This document shows, piece by piece, positions 6,465 through 7,377 of a stretch of DNA of 7,377 nt. The first letter of the stretch is position 1, and every line of letters starts with the position of its first letter. The DNA is from Hyphomicrobiales bacterium. Lineage in GTDB: Bacteria; Pseudomonadota; Alphaproteobacteria; Rhizobiales; JAUVMS01. The position numbers and the translations under genes are program-made. The DNA lies in NCBI GenBank assembly GCA_030600135.1, contig JAUVMS010000161.1, positions 1 through 7,377 on the forward strand, read 5' to 3'. The notes below the pieces were generated by a model, which worked only from the letters and a program-made list of their open reading frames with translations, made no database searches and was not told where the DNA came from.

Positions 6465-6619
6465 TCAGGGCGTCGCATGGACAGGGGGCTCTAGCGGGTG
6501 GTAACTACACAACAGCCTTAGATGGCAAGATTGAGTCGCGCGTCGGGCTGCGCAGCGACTTGAGGCTGTGCCTAACCCAGCGCCGAACCGGCCCCCGTTG
6601 ACAAAAGGCAGGGCGATAA
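6465..6619 (+). other. Spacer between purN and P450 with a large potential fold
   Basis: No gene is supported. The spacer contains a nested inverted repeat (6512-6569) and, close to the P450 start, AAGG and AGGG purine patches, the latter 6 nt before the ATG. A TTGACA at 6598-6603 is too near the ATG to serve as a normal -35. It must hold either the end of the purM-purN transcript or read-through into the P450, and probably a P450 promoter I cannot pinpoint. Confidence 0.4.
6512..6569 (+). other. Nested stem-loop, possible terminator or mRNA leader structure
   Basis: The outer arms ACAGCCTTA (6512-6520) and TGAGGCTGT (6561-6569) pair over 9 bp with one G-U wobble. Inside, AGTCGCGCG (6534-6542) pairs with 6551-6560 (CGC, bulged A, GCGACT) around an 8-nt loop. 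The 3' arms of both stems are contiguous, so they could stack, leaving a 13-nt bulge on the 5' side. No U-tract follows, so it is not a canonical intrinsic terminator. It may be a factor-dependent terminator, a transcript-end stabiliser of purN, or a leader element of the P450 gene 50 nt downstream. Confidence 0.4.
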
Positions 6620-7377
6620 ATGAGCGCAATTCCCCGCACGGTTCAACCTTCTGCTACACCAGCACATGCGCAAGGTCTCGGTGAAAGCGACAGTGTTTGG
6701 TTCGCACTCATCCCGCTGCTCAAGGATCCTGGAAATCCGATGCAGATGCTTCTGCGCATGTGCCAGAAGTACGGCGGCATCATTCCTATTCGCCTGAAGG
6801 ACCGGCGCATAATCTTCATGAGCGAGGTCGATCATTTCAAGCACGTGCTGGTGACGCGGGCCGACGACTACGTCAAATACTTCGATGGCCTGAGGCCGGT
6901 CTTCGGCAACAGCATGATCACCATTGACGGCGCGCTCTGGCAGCGCATCCGCAGGCCACAGCAAGCTGCCTTCCATCCAGCCAAGTTCGAGGAGTATTTG
7001 CCCTACCTTCTAAAGGCGCTGCGTGGCAAGGCCGATCGCTGGCAGCAATTGGCCGACAGTGGCGAGACGGTCGAGATGGTGGAGGAAACCTGGACGCTGG
7101 CCGCCGACATGGTCTGCCAGGCGCTGTTCGACCGCGAGATGCCGTTCAACCCGCACTTCGTCTTTGGCTGCGTCAAGACATATACGGACGTCCAGAACCA
7201 CAAGGCCATCCGGCTCCAGCGCGTCAACGGCGAACTCATCGAGGTGAGCGAGGCCAATGCCGCCAAGGCCATGAAGACTTGGGGCGACATGCCGGACCAG
7301 GTTTTGGGCGCACCCATTATCGACAACCGCCAATCGACGCTCCTGAACATGATTCTGGAGGCCGAAGCTGATCCAGA
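6620..7377 (+). CDS. Cytochrome P450, N-terminal part (gene continues beyond the right edge)
   Basis: P450s are haem-thiolate monooxygenases that oxidise a wide range of hydrophobic substrates with electrons from redox partners. The 252 visible residues run without a stop to the edge. The diagnostic region is near 92-123. FGNSMITIDGALWQRIRRPQQAAFHP contains the C-helix WxxxR (Trp107, Arg111), whose residues contact a haem propionate. KYGGIIPIRL at 50-59 matches the beta-1 region. A P-rich N-terminus without a clear membrane anchor suggests a soluble bacterial enzyme. The I-helix oxygen-binding groove, ExxR and the haem-ligand cysteine motif lie outside the window, so activity and class cannot be judged; the style resembles the longer CYP4/CYP102-like bacterial forms. 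The start at 6620 is supported by an AGGG 6 nt upstream. It is in the same direction as purN but 155 nt away, so probably separately expressed. Confidence 0.88.
   Translation, partial: MSAIPRTVQPSATPAHAQGLGESDSVWFALIPLLKDPGNPMQMLLRMCQKYGGIIPIRLKDRRIIFMSEVDHFKHVLVTRADDYVKYFDGLRPVFGNSMITIDGALWQRIRRPQQAAFHPAKFEEYLPYLLKALRGKADRWQQLADSGETVEMVEETWTLAADMVCQALFDREMPFNPHFVFGCVKTYTDVQNHKAIRLQRVNGELIEVSEANAAKAMKTWGDMPDQVLGAPIIDNRQSTLLNMILEAEADP

Noticed and set aside
6598..6603. TTGACA resembling a -35 box before the P450 start
   Set aside because: The only AT-rich candidate -10 (GATAAA, 6615-6620) is 11 nt away and overlaps the start codon, so spacing and position are wrong for a promoter.
6572..6976. 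134-codon minus-strand open frame across the start of the P450 gene
   Set aside because: The plus-strand frame carries the P450 C-helix motif and stays open to the edge; the minus-strand product has no recognisable features.

Overview
The window looks like chromosomal DNA of an alphaproteobacterium, probably of the Hyphomicrobiales (Rhizobiales) type. The evidence is moderately high G+C, an HdaA-type replication regulator beside polyphosphate kinase, a DUF2066 lipid/envelope-associated unknown, and purM-purN read divergently from that block. No mobile element, CRISPR array, rRNA or tRNA is visible.

Left part (1-4414, all minus strand, read right to left): a DUF2066 secreted or periplasmic protein, a CDP-alcohol phosphatidyltransferase of PgsA type, a PerM/AI-2E-family membrane permease, HdaA (inactivator of DnaA), and the N-terminal part of polyphosphate kinase Ppk1, which runs off the left edge. 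perM and hdaA share an ATGA overlap, and hdaA and ppk are close, so at least these three should be one transcript. The 200-nt gap before the phosphatidyltransferase holds a small perfect hairpin. Several minus-strand genes have ambiguous starts, and Shine-Dalgarno-like sequences favour starts shorter than the longest open frames.

Centre and right (4415-6464): a divergent promoter region with a 12-bp dyad, then purM and purN on the plus strand joined by an ATGA overlap. They encode the fifth and third steps of de novo IMP synthesis. A 155-nt spacer with a sizeable potential RNA fold follows. The window then ends inside a plus-strand cytochrome P450 gene (6620 to the edge), of which the N-terminal 252 residues are visible.

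Functionally the block is mostly housekeeping: purine synthesis, membrane phospholipid synthesis, control of replication initiation, and polyphosphate metabolism. The P450 is the only accessory-looking gene. I found no convincing undescribed system. The items most worth a second look are the folded spacer before the P450, the dyad in the purM/DUF2066 divergent promoter, and the start-site questions in ppk, perM, the phosphatidyltransferase and DUF2066.
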